This document shows, piece after piece, positions 1 through 13,575 of a DNA stretch of 64,000 nt. Position 1 is the stretch's first letter. Each line of letters starts with the position of its first letter. The DNA is from Ichthyophthirius multifiliis (Eukaryota; Ciliophora; Oligohymenophorea; Hymenostomatida). Both the position numbers and the translations under genes were made by a program. The DNA lies in contig NW_004085911.1 in the NCBI RefSeq assembly GCF_000220395.1, positions 149,881 through 213,880 on the forward strand, in the 5' to 3' direction. The notes under the pieces were generated by a model. The model saw nothing but the letters and a program-made list of their open reading frames with translations, did no database searches and was not told where the DNA came from.

Positions 1-342
1 GCAGGCTGTATGATTTTTAAATAATTTATATTTTTTATGATAACTTTTAACAAAAAAAAATAATAATTGAATTTATTTGAAAAAAATAGTCGATTTATAT
101 ATATAAAAAAATATTATTTTAAAATCCATATTTTAATTATTTATATTCAAAATATAATAATTCTAATTTACTTCGTTTAAGTATTTTTTTTTAAAATAAA
201 ATTATCAAAAATAATATCAATGAAAAACTTATGCTTTAAAAATAATGATTTTAAATCAAAATAAAAAAAAATAAATTTAATATAATTAATTACTTAACAT
301 TTAAAAAATTAAAAATATTCTATCTATATTTTAATAAATAAA

Positions 343-379
<37 letters not shown>

Positions 380-729
380 ACAAAGTATTTTTTAAAAAAG
401 CTTGTTATTTAATTATTAAATAAATAAAGAAAGAGTATTAATTGAAAAAAATTTAATAATAAAAAAAGATTTCGTAATTTCATAAAATTATTTATATGTT
501 TATATAATTTTAATAAAATAAAATTTTTAAGTAAATAGAATTTTTTAATTATTCAAATAAAATGGTATTAATAAAATTATATTTAGAAAAAATAAAACAA
601 AAATTTAAAAATATAAAAAGAAACTTAAAAAAATAATATATAAATAAAATATATTAATTATCTTTTAATTAAAAATAATTAAAAAAAAAAAACGTTCCTA
701 AAAAATTAGAAAAAAATAAAAATAAAAAA
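1..729. other. AT-rich non-coding DNA
   Basis: No reading frame of interest was found on either strand. The stretch is almost pure A/T with long A and T runs. It includes a (TA)n tract at about 345-375. It ends at the start of the first plus-strand gene, so it probably holds that gene's upstream region, but no promoter motif can be named. Confidence 0.6.
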
Positions 730-3700
730 ATGAAAAATTTTACAGGCACACAAACTTAGTGCTATAATATAGACAATAATACCTTATTATAATTTAAAGC
801 AACAACAGATTTACATAATTCATTAATAAAAGAAAGAAAGAAAACTGAAAATACACGTACATTTATAAATACAGGAAAAGAGTTATTAAAGCAAGCTCGC
901 ATAGAGAAACAAAATGAAAGAATTAATCCAAGGAAAGAAATGACAATAGAAAGCGAAATTATAGCTTTGTCGAATTACGGAAATCCCATAACAAATGAAC
1001 GAACATAGAAGCTAATAGAATAACAAAGGGAAAATAGAAGAGAAAAGCATTTAAAAACTTTAAATGACTTCGAAAAATGGATCGAATCTTTAGAAAAAGA
1101 TGTTTTATTAAATTACAAAGAAATAAAAAATGATATAGATAATTATTTTATTATAAATGATAAATAATTAGACGATTATTTTGAAAAATTAAATGACGAT
1201 GTTCTTTTAAAAAGAGAAAAAAATATTATTTAAGAAATTAATGATATTGTTAAAGTAAATTAATATACATTTAATATATTTTTTTGTTTAATAATAGTAA
1301 TGTGAAGTAAAGAAAAAAAATAAAGTCAATAATTTAGATGAGAAACTAGAAGAATTAGAAAAGGAAAGGGAAAATAATTTTATATTTTTTTGCAATAAAT
1401 TAGAGTTTTCACTAATTGAAATAGCCTTTATGTTAGAACCATAAGTAAAAGAACTTGTTAATATTAAAAGAGATGAATTCCAAAAAAGTGTTAAGGAAAA
1501 TAGAATTTTAAATGAAGAATATGTTAAAAATACTGAAGAATAATAATTGAAAGCTTTAGAAAATTTCATTTAAAAAAGAGACTAAAAAATTTTAAGATGG
1601 AAATAATTAAAACATGATGAAGCTTTGAATATTTTTAATGTAGAAATATAAACTATGGAATATGTTAATCCTAATTAAAGAAAGGAACTTTATTAAGAAT
1701 TAAAAGATAGATAAGTTGAAATATTTAAAGGAAAAAATGAATTTTTAGATAAAGTAAATAACATAGATATGAATGCATTAAGTAAATCCTATTGCGAAAA
1801 ATAATTGGAAGAGTTATAAAAATATAACAATACAGCCTAATTATATTTTGACTAGATTTTCGATAAAATAATGTAAGAAAGTGAAGAAAATAAACAAAAA
1901 TGTACACAAAGAGTCTTTTAATTATAATAAAGATTAAACTACATTGAAAATTTGCCTGAAAATGAAATAGAAGTTCTTTTAAATGAATAAATAAACCCAA
2001 TAATTATATAATTATATGAGAACTCACGTTAATAAATAAAAAAAAGTATGTAATTTTAAGAAGAGTAAGATTTTAAACAAAATGAGTTAGTTTAAAATAT
2101 TTTGAAGGTTTTTTTAAAGATTGGGGAGAAAAATGATGATAGTAAAAAAAATATGTAAAAACTAAACTTCGAATTTGAACTAAAAAAAGCTACTGCAGCA
2201 GATGAAAACGATGAAAAATTAGAAAAATTAAATGAAGAATTCGAAAAAATCAAATTTTTGTTAAAGTAAGCCCTCCACCATCCTAAACTCAATGAACTTT
2301 TGGAAATTTCATTTAATAAAATTGATGATATAGAAAAGGAATATAGAGATTTTCATGAAAAAAACATTCAAATAGCAAAATAATAACCTATTCTTATCTA
2401 AAATTTGTTTTTGGAATATGAAAAATCTATATTGGAATATTTCGAATTAATTCCTTTGTCATAAAAAAGCTAAATTGAAACCAGAAATCTATAAAGAGCT
2501 TAAGAAAAGGCTTTAAAAATAATTCAAAAATAGGACAAGCTTAAAGAATTAGAAGAGTTAAAGGCATAAACAGATAATGCGAATAAAAAATAAGCCAAAA
2601 AAGCACCTCCTGCAAAAAAAAACGATCCTAAAAAAGGATTATCGGAAGCTGAAGTACGTTTATAAAATGTCATAGATCAAATCGGAATTGAACCTGTTTA
2701 ATTTTTTAAAACTCCACTTAATAATGAGTATATTATGGGAAGTTCTGAAGAAGAGTTAGCAATTAAACTTTATAAAATCGAAGGAGAAGATGAAAAAAAA
2801 CAGCCTACTGTTTAATAAATTTAATAAGGTAGTTAAATTGATCTTCAGATAAGTGAAGAAGTAATTATTCCTGTTGATTTTAAATAAAATCCGCCAGTTG
2901 ATCCCGAAGGAAATATTATTTTGGAGAAAAATGTTGTTGTTGAATTACAAAAAGTAATCGAAATTGTTTAAAATTGTAAAAGAAAAGCTTTTGAATATAT
3001 ATAAATAGTATTAGATGAAACATAATCATAAAATAAAATTAAAGAAAAAGAATTCGTAACTATTATATTTAAAATATATATATATATATTTATATTAAAG
3101 ATAGAAGATTCGATTCTTAATTTAGATGAAAGGTTAAAAATTCACTACCCTTTAAAAGGAAAAGTAGAAGTTGAAATTTATTAGGTAAGGTCTGCTTAAA
3201 TAAGTTAACATAAAAAGAGATATGAAAGATTTGCTAGATCTTCTATTGAAAAGATTGATTTATAAACTGAGCATTTCAACTTTTTAATGGAATAGGCTTT
3301 GGAAGATATGAAAGAACATGAAATATAATAGAAATAATATAAAGATTCTTTATAGACAGCTAATAAATTGGCTAAACTTTAAGGAATATAAAACCATGTT
3401 AAAGAGAATTCTTTTTAATTTGGAGAAAGTATTTATATATTATTATTTTCTTGCTTTTTTTATATATAAGAAAAATAAATAAAAAAGAAATTAGATATTT
3501 GGAAGAAAAGTTAAAAAGTTTAGCAAATGATGAAATAGAGTTTATGCTTTAAAAAAATAAAACTTTTATAAAAGAAAGTAAGCTTTTCTCTGAAGGAGGT
3601 GAATATGCAGAAGATGAAGTTTAATGGTATTAAAATATGATAAAAGATATAGATTAATAATTAGAAAAATCTAGAATTAAAAGAAACGAACGTATATAGG

Positions 3701-5395
3701 AAATTATAGTTCATATGAATAATAAAAAAAAAGAATTAATTGAATAATTTGAAAAAACTTATGCTATTGCTATTGAAGAATTAGCTGCAAAAGTAAACTT
3801 GTTATTAAAAATAAATAAAAAGATTTCAATAAATAAAGGATGGAACAGGTACAAAATATGGAAAACCACGTCGTTATGTCTAAGAAAGAATGCGAACAGA
3901 AATGAATAAATGTGAAAAAGCTTAAGATGCAATAAACGAGAACTTATGTAAGTTAAAAGAATTATATGAAGAATACAAATAAGATGAAAATAATATTGAA
4001 AAACATATAAAAGAACATACATAAGTAAACAAAATGAACTTATTTTCAAATAGAGTTAGAAGAGTACTTATGGTACTAAGAACAATAATGAAAAGGTAAT
4101 TTTTTTTTTTTTTTTTTTTTTTGGAATGTTTATTTATAAAAAAATATAGATATGCAATTCATATAAATGCTTTAAAATAAAATTGTCCAATAATAGATAT
4201 TTAGAGAATAACCTATATAGAAAATAAATTTGATATACAAATAACTTAATAAGAATATGAGAAAGATAAGATTTTATAAGAAAATGAATTAGAAGAAATC
4301 GGACCTCTTTTTTTTTAAAAAGATAACTTAAAGTTTTCTGAATGGGTACAAGAGATTTAAAAAAATACAATATTGGAAGCTTAAAAAATATATTAAGGAG
4401 AAAAAGCAAAATTTTTAACTGGAACTGATAAATGTCCTGATTATTTAAGATAATATGTATAATTAAATGCAATAAAAGCAGAAGAATTTAGAATTTAATC
4501 ATGTAGAAATTTAAGAAATTCATGTGAAGAATTATCTAAGTTTTCTCCTTTTATCAGCGAAATGATATTCGTATCAGTAAAGTGGAGACATTAGTAATTT
4601 TTGAACGAAGAAGAGAGAAAAATACTTGAGAAATTTAGTATAATAAAGGAATAAAATGAAAATTAAAAAGAAAATCATATAAAGAAACTTAGACCAAATC
4701 TTTAAAATCCTTAATGTAAACAAGAATTAATACAATTAGTGAATGAAGAAAAAGATAGAATGAAAAAATATATTGAAATATTAAATTTTTACAAAAATAA
4801 TTTACTAGATTTGCGCTTTAAAGTAAGCTCAGATTTCTTTAGGGCACTTTTAAATAATTTTGAGTTTTTATTAGTTTATTTTGATAATGAAATCTTGTTT
4901 GAGGATTTTAATAAATTACCTGGAGATGATGAAATTTAAAAACAACATGAAAATATTAAAGTCCTTTATAGAATTAAATAAAAAGGAATTAATATTGACA
5001 CTTCAAGTGAAAGATCTTTAAATAAGGTTTGGGTAGGATTTCCTATTGATTCATTTAATATTGATGAAAGAAAAGTTGAATATAAGTAAACAGTTGTCTA
5101 GGAAGATGAGAAAGGGAAAAAAGAAAATAAAAAAGGTAAAAATCCACCCAAAAAAGGAAATGAATTGGAGGAAGCTAATTAAACAAATAATAATTAAACT
5201 AAAGATATCAAATCTTTTAAAACCTATAGGTAGAAAAGTGCGTGCTTGTAGAGAAATAAAATGTTTGATGAATTCAAGAAAAATTTTTGTTATTAGATAG
5301 AGAAAATTAAGTAAGAATTCAACGAATTAGAAAATATAGAGTATAAGTTTGAATTTAAATGGGAAAGTATTGTTAAATCTTTAAATAATTTATGA
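730..5395 (+). CDS. large coiled-coil protein resembling CCDC180
   Basis: Starts at ATG 730 and ends at TGA 5393-5395. Five A/T-rich introns can be placed at 1255-1297, 3056-3100, 3429-3487, 3793-3838 and 4096-4149. With these the frame closes exactly at 1,472 residues, close to vertebrate CCDC180. The protein is Glu/Lys-rich and helical throughout, with a Pro/Lys linker (KKAPPAKKNDPKK) near 2,600. The C-terminal third carries LRPNLQNPQCKQELIQLV (about 4,690-4,740) followed by a helical block ending in DFNKLPGDDE. I recall this as the DUF4456-type region of CCDC180, a cilium-associated protein found in ciliated eukaryotes. The gene assignment is by remembered resemblance only. Another axonemal coiled-coil protein is possible. 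The coding structure itself is solid. Confidence 0.6.
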
Positions 5396-6235
5396 TTTAT
5401 TTATTAAATATTCTTTTATTTTATTTTATTTTATATTATTGTAAAAATAATTATAATAATATAAATTAATATCATTTTTACTTTTATAAATATTTTACTT
5501 TTATTTTTATATTTTATATCATTTTTATTTTTATTTTTATTTTTATTTTTAAAATATTTTTATATTTAATATATTTTTATTTTAATATAATTTTATTTTT
5601 ATTATTTTAATTATATTTTTATTTTATTTTTATATTTTTTTTTTTAATTTTATTTTTATAATCTTATTTTACTATATTAAAATATAATTTTTAAACATTC
5701 GACTTGATTTAAAATTATATTAACTTTTATATTTAAAATATTCTTATAATTTTTTTTTTTCACATTATATCATTTATTTTTATAAAGCAGTTTAGGTCAT
5801 ATTAATATTATAAACTTCTCTATTATTTAATTTAAATTTAAGTGAGAATATTCATTCAAATATTTTCATCTTATTTACATTAGATTTGTTTCTTATTATT
5901 TATAAAAGAAATTATATATTCCTATTGCAAAATTTTTTAAATTAATATTTATTTTTTGCTATTTTATAATCTAATTTTATTTTGTATCTTTTTAATTGAT
6001 ATTAATTTTTGTGTAATAAATAATATTAATCATTTTTTTATTTATTAAATTTAAATTTTTATTTAATATTTTATTTTATATAATAATTAATAATAAGATA
6101 AAAAAATATATAAAAAATTAAAAAAGTAAAAATAAAATAAAATAAAAACATATAAAATAATATGAAAAAATACAAAAATATTTATAAATTATAAATATTT
6201 TTTTTGATTTAAATATATTTTAAAAATATTTATTT
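5396..6235. other. intergenic DNA between convergent genes
   Basis: T-rich after the first gene, then mixed A/T. It lies between the 3' ends of the CCDC180-like gene (+) and Sec15 (-), so it must contain both 3' UTRs. No conserved poly(A) signal stands out against the background, and no ORF was judged real. Confidence 0.5.
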
Positions 6236-9200
6236 TCATTTTATTTTCCATCCTAATTCTTCTCTAAGTTTTTTATAAACTGGTTTACATTCTCTTTTTC
6301 TAACGTTATGTAAATCTTTGTTTTTAGTTTTAAGTTTCTTTGTTTTTTTTTTTTTAAAAAAAAGTTATAAATTAATAATATTTTTATTACAACATATTTT
6401 TCAAGAATAAAAATAAGTTTTTCAGGATTCAAATGAGAATATTTAGTATATCTATTATTACCTTCTAAATAATCTAATGGATTATTTAATAAAAATAAAT
6501 CTAAAAGTTATCTTAACTCCCTTAGGCATTCCATCAAATCTAAAAAATAAAGAATAATATATATATATAAGATAAAAAATAAATAAAAAAATATAAATAT
6601 ATATATAATTATATATAAATATATATTATATAATATATTTAAATATATATATTTATATTTATATATATGTATATTTTTATATTTATTGTATTCTTTAAAA
6701 TTAACTTTGTTGTTGTTTTTAAATATTATTTAATATATATATATGCATTATATATTTTTATTTTTAAATTTTAAAAAAATGTAAAAAAAATCTAATTTTT
6801 ATAATTTAATATATATATTTATTTTATTTCATATATATCAATTTTACTTGTACAATGATAATAATTATTATTACAAACTTCAAAAAGAGCTACTAAATCT
6901 GTCTATAAATTATAGAAAGCCACAATATTTAATTCTTTAATTTAATTGCTTGTAATAATTTCCCATATTTTTTCATTTATATGCTTAAAGCTTAAATATA
7001 AGCAAGCAATTAGCTAATCAGACTTAATAATACTCATAGAACTGAAAGTTCCGACCATAAAATTAATCATATCTTAAATAAAATCATTAACTTATATATT
7101 TCTTTCTTTAGGGGTCCAGTTAACTTAAAAATATGATTATAAAAAATTATCTACCTTTTCTTACATTTATTCGTTTATATATTCTATACATTTAAATCTT
7201 AATTGTTCAATCTATTTTATGCATTCCATGCTTTTACTCGGAGATATGTTCATTAATAATTGAATTTATTATACGTAATATTTTGTTGATTTTTATAAGT
7301 ATTCTAAATTTATATGTGTTTAGGCAATTTAAACTACACTTTATATATTTTCGAATAATGTTTATTGTATAATGTTTTTAAACTTTATTTTTTTTAATTA
7401 ATTTTCAAATTTTTTTTTTTTAATTTTACTGTTATATATAATTAATCTAATTAAGAAAAAATCAAACTATTCTATTCTTCAGTTCCTTATATATATAAAA
7501 TGCAATTTTCTATAAACTTATTGATAATAAAAGATATTTATTAAAGAATCTAAGAAAATGGTAACTCATAGTGTTTTTCTTTTTTAATTTTAAGTTATCA
7601 TCTTTTTCATCATCTGTAATATTAAATATTTATGCTAATTACTCTTTATATTAAATTAAAGTTATATAAATATTAAATATTAAAATATTAAAATATATAT
7701 ACAATAATCATCTTAATTATTAACTTTCATATGTCCAAAACTTTAATTTAATAAAGTTTCTTTATTTAAGTTTTTTATATTTTCTATAATTATATTAGAA
7801 TACTGAAAAAGGGAATCTTAAATAATTTTTAAAATTTGTATGGAAGAACTTTCTAATCCTAATTTATTTAAAATATTAGAAAATAATAAAATGTCATTTT
7901 TTGAAGGAAGAAATTCTAATTCATCTTTTAAATCATTAAAATAATCCTTTTTTTTTTTTTTTTTTGTTAAATTTAAAAAAATATTCTTATAAAAAAATAT
8001 TTAAAAAACTTTTAATTTTTTTTCTATTTTCTACATTCCTTCTATAGATAATTATTATATATTATTTATATCTATAAAAAAGTTTTAAATTTCTTTTTCT
8101 AAAATGAAAAAGCCAACTGCATTTTCCAAAAAACACCTTAATTATTTTGAATTATTTAATTGTTCACATTCACATATTTAATATAATTATCTTTGCCTAT
8201 TTAACTTTAAAATCTCATTGAATATTTGTTTTTCTTACATTGTTTCATATATACTTTAAGGCTATTTTAATTGTAAAAAATCTAAATTTGTATCAATTTT
8301 TAATTATCCTTTTATTGTATTTCTTTACTAAAATTATCCAATTTTATTTGCATTAATTTAGTTTTATCCTACATCTATCATACTAACTTTATTTGCAATA
8401 TTAGAAATTCTTAAAGTGCTTTTTCGGACTTCCATATCAAATAAAATACTATTTTATCTAGATTAAATGCTATTTTTAATATTAAATCCATCCAAATTTT
8501 AAATGTTTTATAAATTTTCAAAATTCTAAAAATATATATATCCTAACTCTTTTTATTTTATTTTGAATAATCAATCCATTTCCTAATAATTTACTCAAGT
8601 TCTCTTATTAACAAAAAAAATAAAAAAATAAAAAAACAAAAAATATGTATATTTTAAATTACAAATGAATTCTTGAAATAATTAATGGAATAAAAGATAA
8701 AACAAAATTTTATAATATCGGGACTATTTGATTTTCTTTACTTTCTAATATAATTTTTTTTATTTATATTATATTTCTCATACAAGCTGGGTATTTTTGC
8801 CTTTTTAAATTGTCTATTGTTTTTTATAAAATATTCATCATTTATTTCGAAAGATCTAACAATTTTAAAGTATTTTCTATATTTTTTAACATTGTTTTTT
8901 TTTGTTCTATTTCCAATTTATCATATTAATTTTTTTTTCTTATTTTCTTATTAAATTTATTTTATTTTATTTGTTTATTTTTTTTACTTCTATTTTTATA
9001 TTGAATATCTTCATTCTTTCTTATAAATTGTTTAATTATTATTTTATATTGAAAAATATTTCGAATTTTTATATTATTTCGTCCGATTTTTCAAAACATA
9101 ATTTCTTTTTTTTATATTATTTATATATTATTTAATTATTTTACTTTAATTTATTCATCTGAAACAGAACACATTTTTTAAAGTTCTTCTATATATTCAT

Positions 9201-9343
9201 CTTCCTTTTATAATATATTTATTATGTATTATAATATTTATTTTTTTATTCTTTTGAAATTTTACATTATTGTGATCAATTATGTATTTTAAGTTTGAAA
9301 CTTAACTTTCGTTTTCTTAAATTAATTGTTCTTAATTCAGCAT
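6236..9343 (-). CDS. SEC15: exocyst complex component Sec15 (EXOC6)
   Basis: Reads from ATG at 9343 to TGA at 6238-6236. Clear introns lie at 9205-9265, 9105-9144, 8947-8987 and 6338-6390, with more between them. N-terminal helices read SNLKYIIDHNN then EDEYIEELQKMCSVSDEQIK. The signature block near 7,000-7,130 contains NWTPKERNIQVNDFIQDMIN, then VGTFSSM, LYLSFKHINEKIWEIITSNQ and IKELNIVAFYNLQTDL. The C-terminus (LEGNNRYTKYSHLNPEKL... LREELGWKIK) matches the end of the Sec15 fold. Sec15 links Rab GTPases on secretory vesicles to the exocyst at the plasma membrane. The family match is very strong. Exact exon borders in the middle were not all traced. Confidence 0.9.
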
Positions 9344-9800
9344 TAAACTTAAATTAATTTATGTGTTTTTATTTAATATTAATTAATAGTAAAATTGTAT
9401 GTATTTATAAAATAAATATATTAATTATTTAAATATATCAAAATGTTAGAATTTTATAATTATATTATATATTAAATATATATAATATTTTAGAAATATA
9501 ATTATTTCTATTTAAAAATTATATATTTAAATTATATATATTTAATAATAATATAATAATTATTATTAAATATCTATTTTCTGGCAAGAAAATAAAATAT
9601 ATATATTTTATTTTTTGATAAGCCATAAAATAAAATAAATAAAATATAAATATTAAAAAAATATTAAACTTTATATGAATAAAATATATATAAATAGCAA
9701 ATTGATTTTAAAGTAAATTTCTATAATATTAAAATTTTATTTTAAATATTTTATAATCTATTATATTTTATTTTCATTTTTTATAATTTAAATTATTAAT

Positions 9801-10685
9801 TCATTTAAATTAATCTTATTAAAGAGTTTTATAATCAATATTATGTTTTAATTTCATATGTAAATTAAGAGATACATAACTTCCATAACTTTTTTAGCAA
9901 TTTTCTTAATAACACTTTAAATTTTTTTTTAAAAAAAGATAATTTAATAAAATTATAAATATTTTATTATTATAATAAAAAAAGAAATTAAAATACTTAT
10001 AATTTTTTTTAATAATATTTAATGAAAAAAATTTATTTTATATATAATTATTTTTTATTACTTTGAAAATTTTATTAATGTCCTAAAAGCATCTTCTATT
10101 TCTTTTTTTTATTCTCTTATTAGCCTATTCATTTTAATCTTTTAGGCTGTTTTTCTATTTTAGGTTTTCAACTATTTACTATAATATATAAATAAAAGTT
10201 ATTTTATTAATAAAAAAATTATCTTTATAATTAAGCAAAAGAATTTTTATATATAATATATCTATTTTATTTTTTAAGTAATTTTATACCTCTAGGTTAT
10301 ATGCTTTATCCTTTAGCTCTTAAATTTCTTAAACATATTACATTATATAAGAAATAATCCATTTATTTTATAAAAATATTTAATCAAAAATCATTGAAAC
10401 ATCGTTTTTATTTTAAGATTCTACGTTTTCAGAATTTTAATTTAATTATTATTTTTATTAATTTTTTAGATTTGATTATTCTTTGTTAACTATATTTTAT
10501 TAGTTAGTTGTGTCAATATTTTCTTTCATATTTAATATGTTTTATTATAATTATGTTTATAAGTTATCTTTTTAATTATTGTTTTAGATATTCTCATTTA
10601 CTAATATTATATTATTTTTTATTTTTTGTCCGCTATTATTAAATATAGATTTTCCGTTGTTTTAATGGCTCTTAGAAATTTTCAT
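9801..10685 (-). CDS. single C2H2 zinc-finger protein
   Basis: ATG at 10685, stop TGA at 9803-9801. Introns at 10179-10289 and 9915-10061 bring the exons into one frame. The first exon is Asn/Gln-rich and low complexity. The second gives a basic helix. The last exon encodes CYQENCQKSYGSYVSLNLHM then KLKHN, a C-x4-C-x12-H-x4-H type C2H2 finger. It is followed by a short tail (DYKTLQQDQFK). The single finger at the extreme C-terminus and the KSYGS core resemble ciliate proteins of unknown role. A nucleic-acid or protein-binding function is inferred from the finger only. Confidence 0.65.
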
Positions 10686-11000
10686 TTTTTTAATTAATCA
10701 AAGTATATAATTTTTTTTTTTATTTAAACGCAATTTTATTTGTATTTTATTATATATATATATAAAATAATAATTTACTTATATATTTATATATATATTA
10801 CAAACTAAGAAATTTTATTTATTATTTATTTATATTTTTAAAAAAATGAAGAAGAAAAATAAAAATTTATAAAATTATAATAAAATAAAATATAATTTTA
10901 TAAAAAATATATAATAAATTAATAATATTAAAAACATTATTTTTATATATATATTATTTTTTTATAAAATAACAAAATAAAAATATTTTATCTTTTAATA
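10686..11000. other. short divergent intergenic region
   Basis: A/T-only spacer between the 5' ends of the zinc-finger gene (-) and the acid phosphatase gene (+). Both promoters must lie here. No ORF or recognised motif was seen. Confidence 0.5.
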
Positions 11001-12475
11001 ATGTTATAATTATTCATATATTTTTTTTATTTTTAACCGCGTTAAATGCTACTGAAAGTTTAGAAAAAATGAAATAATCAGATTTAAAATTAGTAATCGA
11101 AGTGTTTAGACACGGTGCTAGGTATCCTATATATGATGTATATGATGCTCCTTAATAAATATATTATTTAGGATAATTAACATCTGTAGGTATGCGTTAA
11201 CATTTTTAATTAGGTTAAATTCTTAGGTAAGAATATATAATCGAAAGGAAATTTTTACCTTAAAATTACGATCATAATTAATTATATGTTGTATCAACAG
11301 AATCTAATAGGTTAAAAATAATTTATATAATCAATATTTATTTTTTATAAAAAAAAAGAACATTAATGTCTGCGTAATCCTAATTAGCCGGATTATATCC
11401 TTTAAATTATGGATCATAAATAGAAAATTCAATATTAAAAAGTCCAGAATTAATGAAAAAAATATTAACACCTCCATTCGAATCAATAATTTAGTAAATA
11501 TAAGATTATAAAAATTATACTAATTACGCACTTCCATAAGGACATTAACCTATTCCAATAATTATAAATAATAAAATTTTGAAAGCTTATACAACTTCTA
11601 ATTGCCCTTAATAAAAATATTGGATGTAAGAGAATTCCAAAAGTGATGATTGGAAAAGAATAAAAGGCCATTTTTAAAATAGTATAGATAAGTTTTGTAA
11701 AATATTAGGTTTAAATATTGATTAAACAGGCTTTGAAGAAGTACAATTATATTTGGACACATTTATTTCAGATAAATTCTAGAATAGAAAAATTGTATAA
11801 TAAATAGAAGAAGACTAAGAACTTTGGAATGATTTGAATTTAATTTATACTATTTTACCTCATTTATAATTATATAAAAAACCTGAATAAAAAAAGGCTG
11901 TTGTAACTCCTTTTTTTAAATAAATCATAAAGAATTTCGAAGATAATATTAAATAAAAAAGCACATATAAATGGTATATGAATTCTGCACATGATACTAC
12001 TATTGAAATGATTTCTTAAGGATTAAATTTAACAAGTTGGGAATGTATGGAAAAGGCTAAATTAGGTATTTTAGAAAATAACTCTATTTGTATTTATACT
12101 TATCCAGGATTTGCATCAAACATTATATTCGAAATGTACGAAAGTTAGAATTTAGAAAGGTTTATTATGGTTAGATATAATGGAACTTATTAAAGAATAT
12201 GTGATCAAACAAGTATTTATTGTAATTATGATGTTTTTAAAGATTATTTATTAAACTCGGTTGTTGAAGATTATGATTAGGTTTGTGGATTAATCGATAA
12301 ATAAATTTAGGTTTATAAAACACCGACTTCTACACTTATTTTGTTGTATTTTTTAGGACTTTTATGTTTAGTATTTTTAGCTTATTCTATTTATTTAAGA
12401 ATTAGAATAAGAGAATATCTAAAGAATAATATGGATAAATAAATTGAACATATTAAGTTTGAAGATATTACATGA
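11001..12475 (+). CDS. histidine acid phosphatase, membrane-anchored
   Basis: The body of the gene has one intron (11311-11358) and ends at TGA 12473-12475. The catalytic motif VFRHGARYP sits near residues 35-43. The second signature is MNSAHDTTIEM, with its His-Asp pair near residues 315-316. An internal STESNRTLMSAQSQLAGLYP block is also typical of histidine acid phosphatases. A hydrophobic helix at the C-terminus (TLILLYFLGLLCLVFLAYSI) with a basic tail predicts a type I membrane protein of lysosome, phagosome or surface. The ATG at 11001 is out of frame by one base. Adding one T to the T8 run at 11021-11028 gives an in-frame signal peptide beginning MLQLFIYFFLFLTALNA and a 475-residue product. 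I take this as a base-calling error. Without it the first in-frame ATG is 11069. Confidence 0.88.
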
Positions 12476-13075
12476 TAATATTTGATTCTAATTTTATATA
12501 GCAATGTTTTAATTTTAAGTTTTTTCTGATATTCTATAATATTTATTTATAAAGATACATATTTATTTTATAAAAATTATTTAAATTATAAATAATTCTA
12601 TATTTAATAATAAAATATTATTAAATAAATAATTTCTATATTTAATATAATTAAATTTAAAAAATAAAAGAAAGAATTGTGGATTTATGCTAAAAATAAT
12701 TATAATTTTTAATAAAAATATAATACTACTCTATATTAAAAAAATAAAAAAAAATATTAAGAATTAAGTAAACCAAGTTCTATTGTATTGAGAATTAATA
12801 TAAAATTAAATATAAAATTTATTAATATATATATTTATTTTTAACAGATAAATAAAAACTTTATTAAAAATATAAGTAAAAGCAATAAGCCTTAACATTC
12901 TATTAAAAAAAAAAAAAAAAAAATTAGAATGCTAAATAAGTTAAATAAACTGAAAAGTTATTATTCTTAAAACATTAATTAATATTATATAAAATAAATT
13001 TTATTTTTTAGTATATTTTAAATTCAAAAATTAGTATGCTTATATAATAGTTTTTTAACAAAAAAAAATATATGA
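12476..13075. other. AT-rich DNA, nothing firm
   Basis: Downstream of the acid phosphatase. A Lys/Gln-rich open stretch around 12,845-13,060 could be an upstream exon of the next gene, because an acceptor-like TTTTTAG occurs near 13,013, but no start could be settled. Confidence 0.35.
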
Positions 13076-13575
13076 TTGCTTGATAAATAAAAAGGAATTT
13101 GCTTAGTAGACCAATATCAGAATAATATTGTTTAAAATGTTTATAAGGATTAGTATTAACTTTTGTTTCAAAAAATGTAACAAATTAATTTTATATCCAA
13201 AAAGTCTTCTTTATTAGAAACATTTTAACAATTAATATAGCTTTTAAGAAGCATATCTAAAGGTTTATTTTTTGGTTTTAATGAGAAGTTACTTTGCTTG
13301 ATAAATTTTGGCTTTAAATGGGATTTAAATTAGCTGATCATAAACAATAATTTCATAAAAGTAAATCAAATATTATAAAAAAGCAAGAATTACTTGAAAA
13401 ATTTGATGTATAAAATCTATTTTCTATTTATAAAAATAAATAAATTAATAAATGTGAATTTATAAACTTGTTTCTTTGTAATAATAATAATAAGGAATAT
13501 TTAAAATTATAAAAGAATATAAATAAATATTTATTATAAAAAAAACAAACCAATGAAAACTAAAAAAAAATATGA
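13076..13575 (+). CDS. unrecognised protein, 5' end unresolved
   Basis: An open frame runs from 13076 to 13360. It joins, through a candidate 23-nt intron (GTAAAT...AAAAAG, 13361-13383), a second open stretch ending at TGA 13573-13575. The translation has normal-looking hydrophobic and helical segments such as SLLETFQQLIQLLRSISKG and QELLEKFDVQNLFSIYKNK. These are unlike pure A/T noise. There is no in-frame ATG near the 5' end, so an upstream exon is expected. No family recognised. It could also be a decayed gene, as seen at 25 and 51 kb. Confidence 0.35.

Noticed and set aside
346..375. Telomere or subtelomeric repeat at the window start
   Set aside because: The tract is simple (TA)n; no G/C-rich telomeric unit such as CCCCAA is present at either end.
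4025..4053. 29-nt intron in the CCDC180-like gene
   Set aside because: Reading straight through gives a continuous frame to the next intron at 4096, so no intron is needed.
1288..4472. Several minus-strand ORFs of 60-110 codons under the standard code
   Set aside because: They lie inside the plus-strand coiled-coil gene and are antisense shadows, rich in Phe/Leu/Ser as expected from complementing Lys/Glu codons.
13263..13285. Alternative 23-nt intron in the unknown gene
   Set aside because: The uninterrupted frame through this point encodes a better segment with Trp and Gly; a GTAAAT donor at 13361 serves instead.
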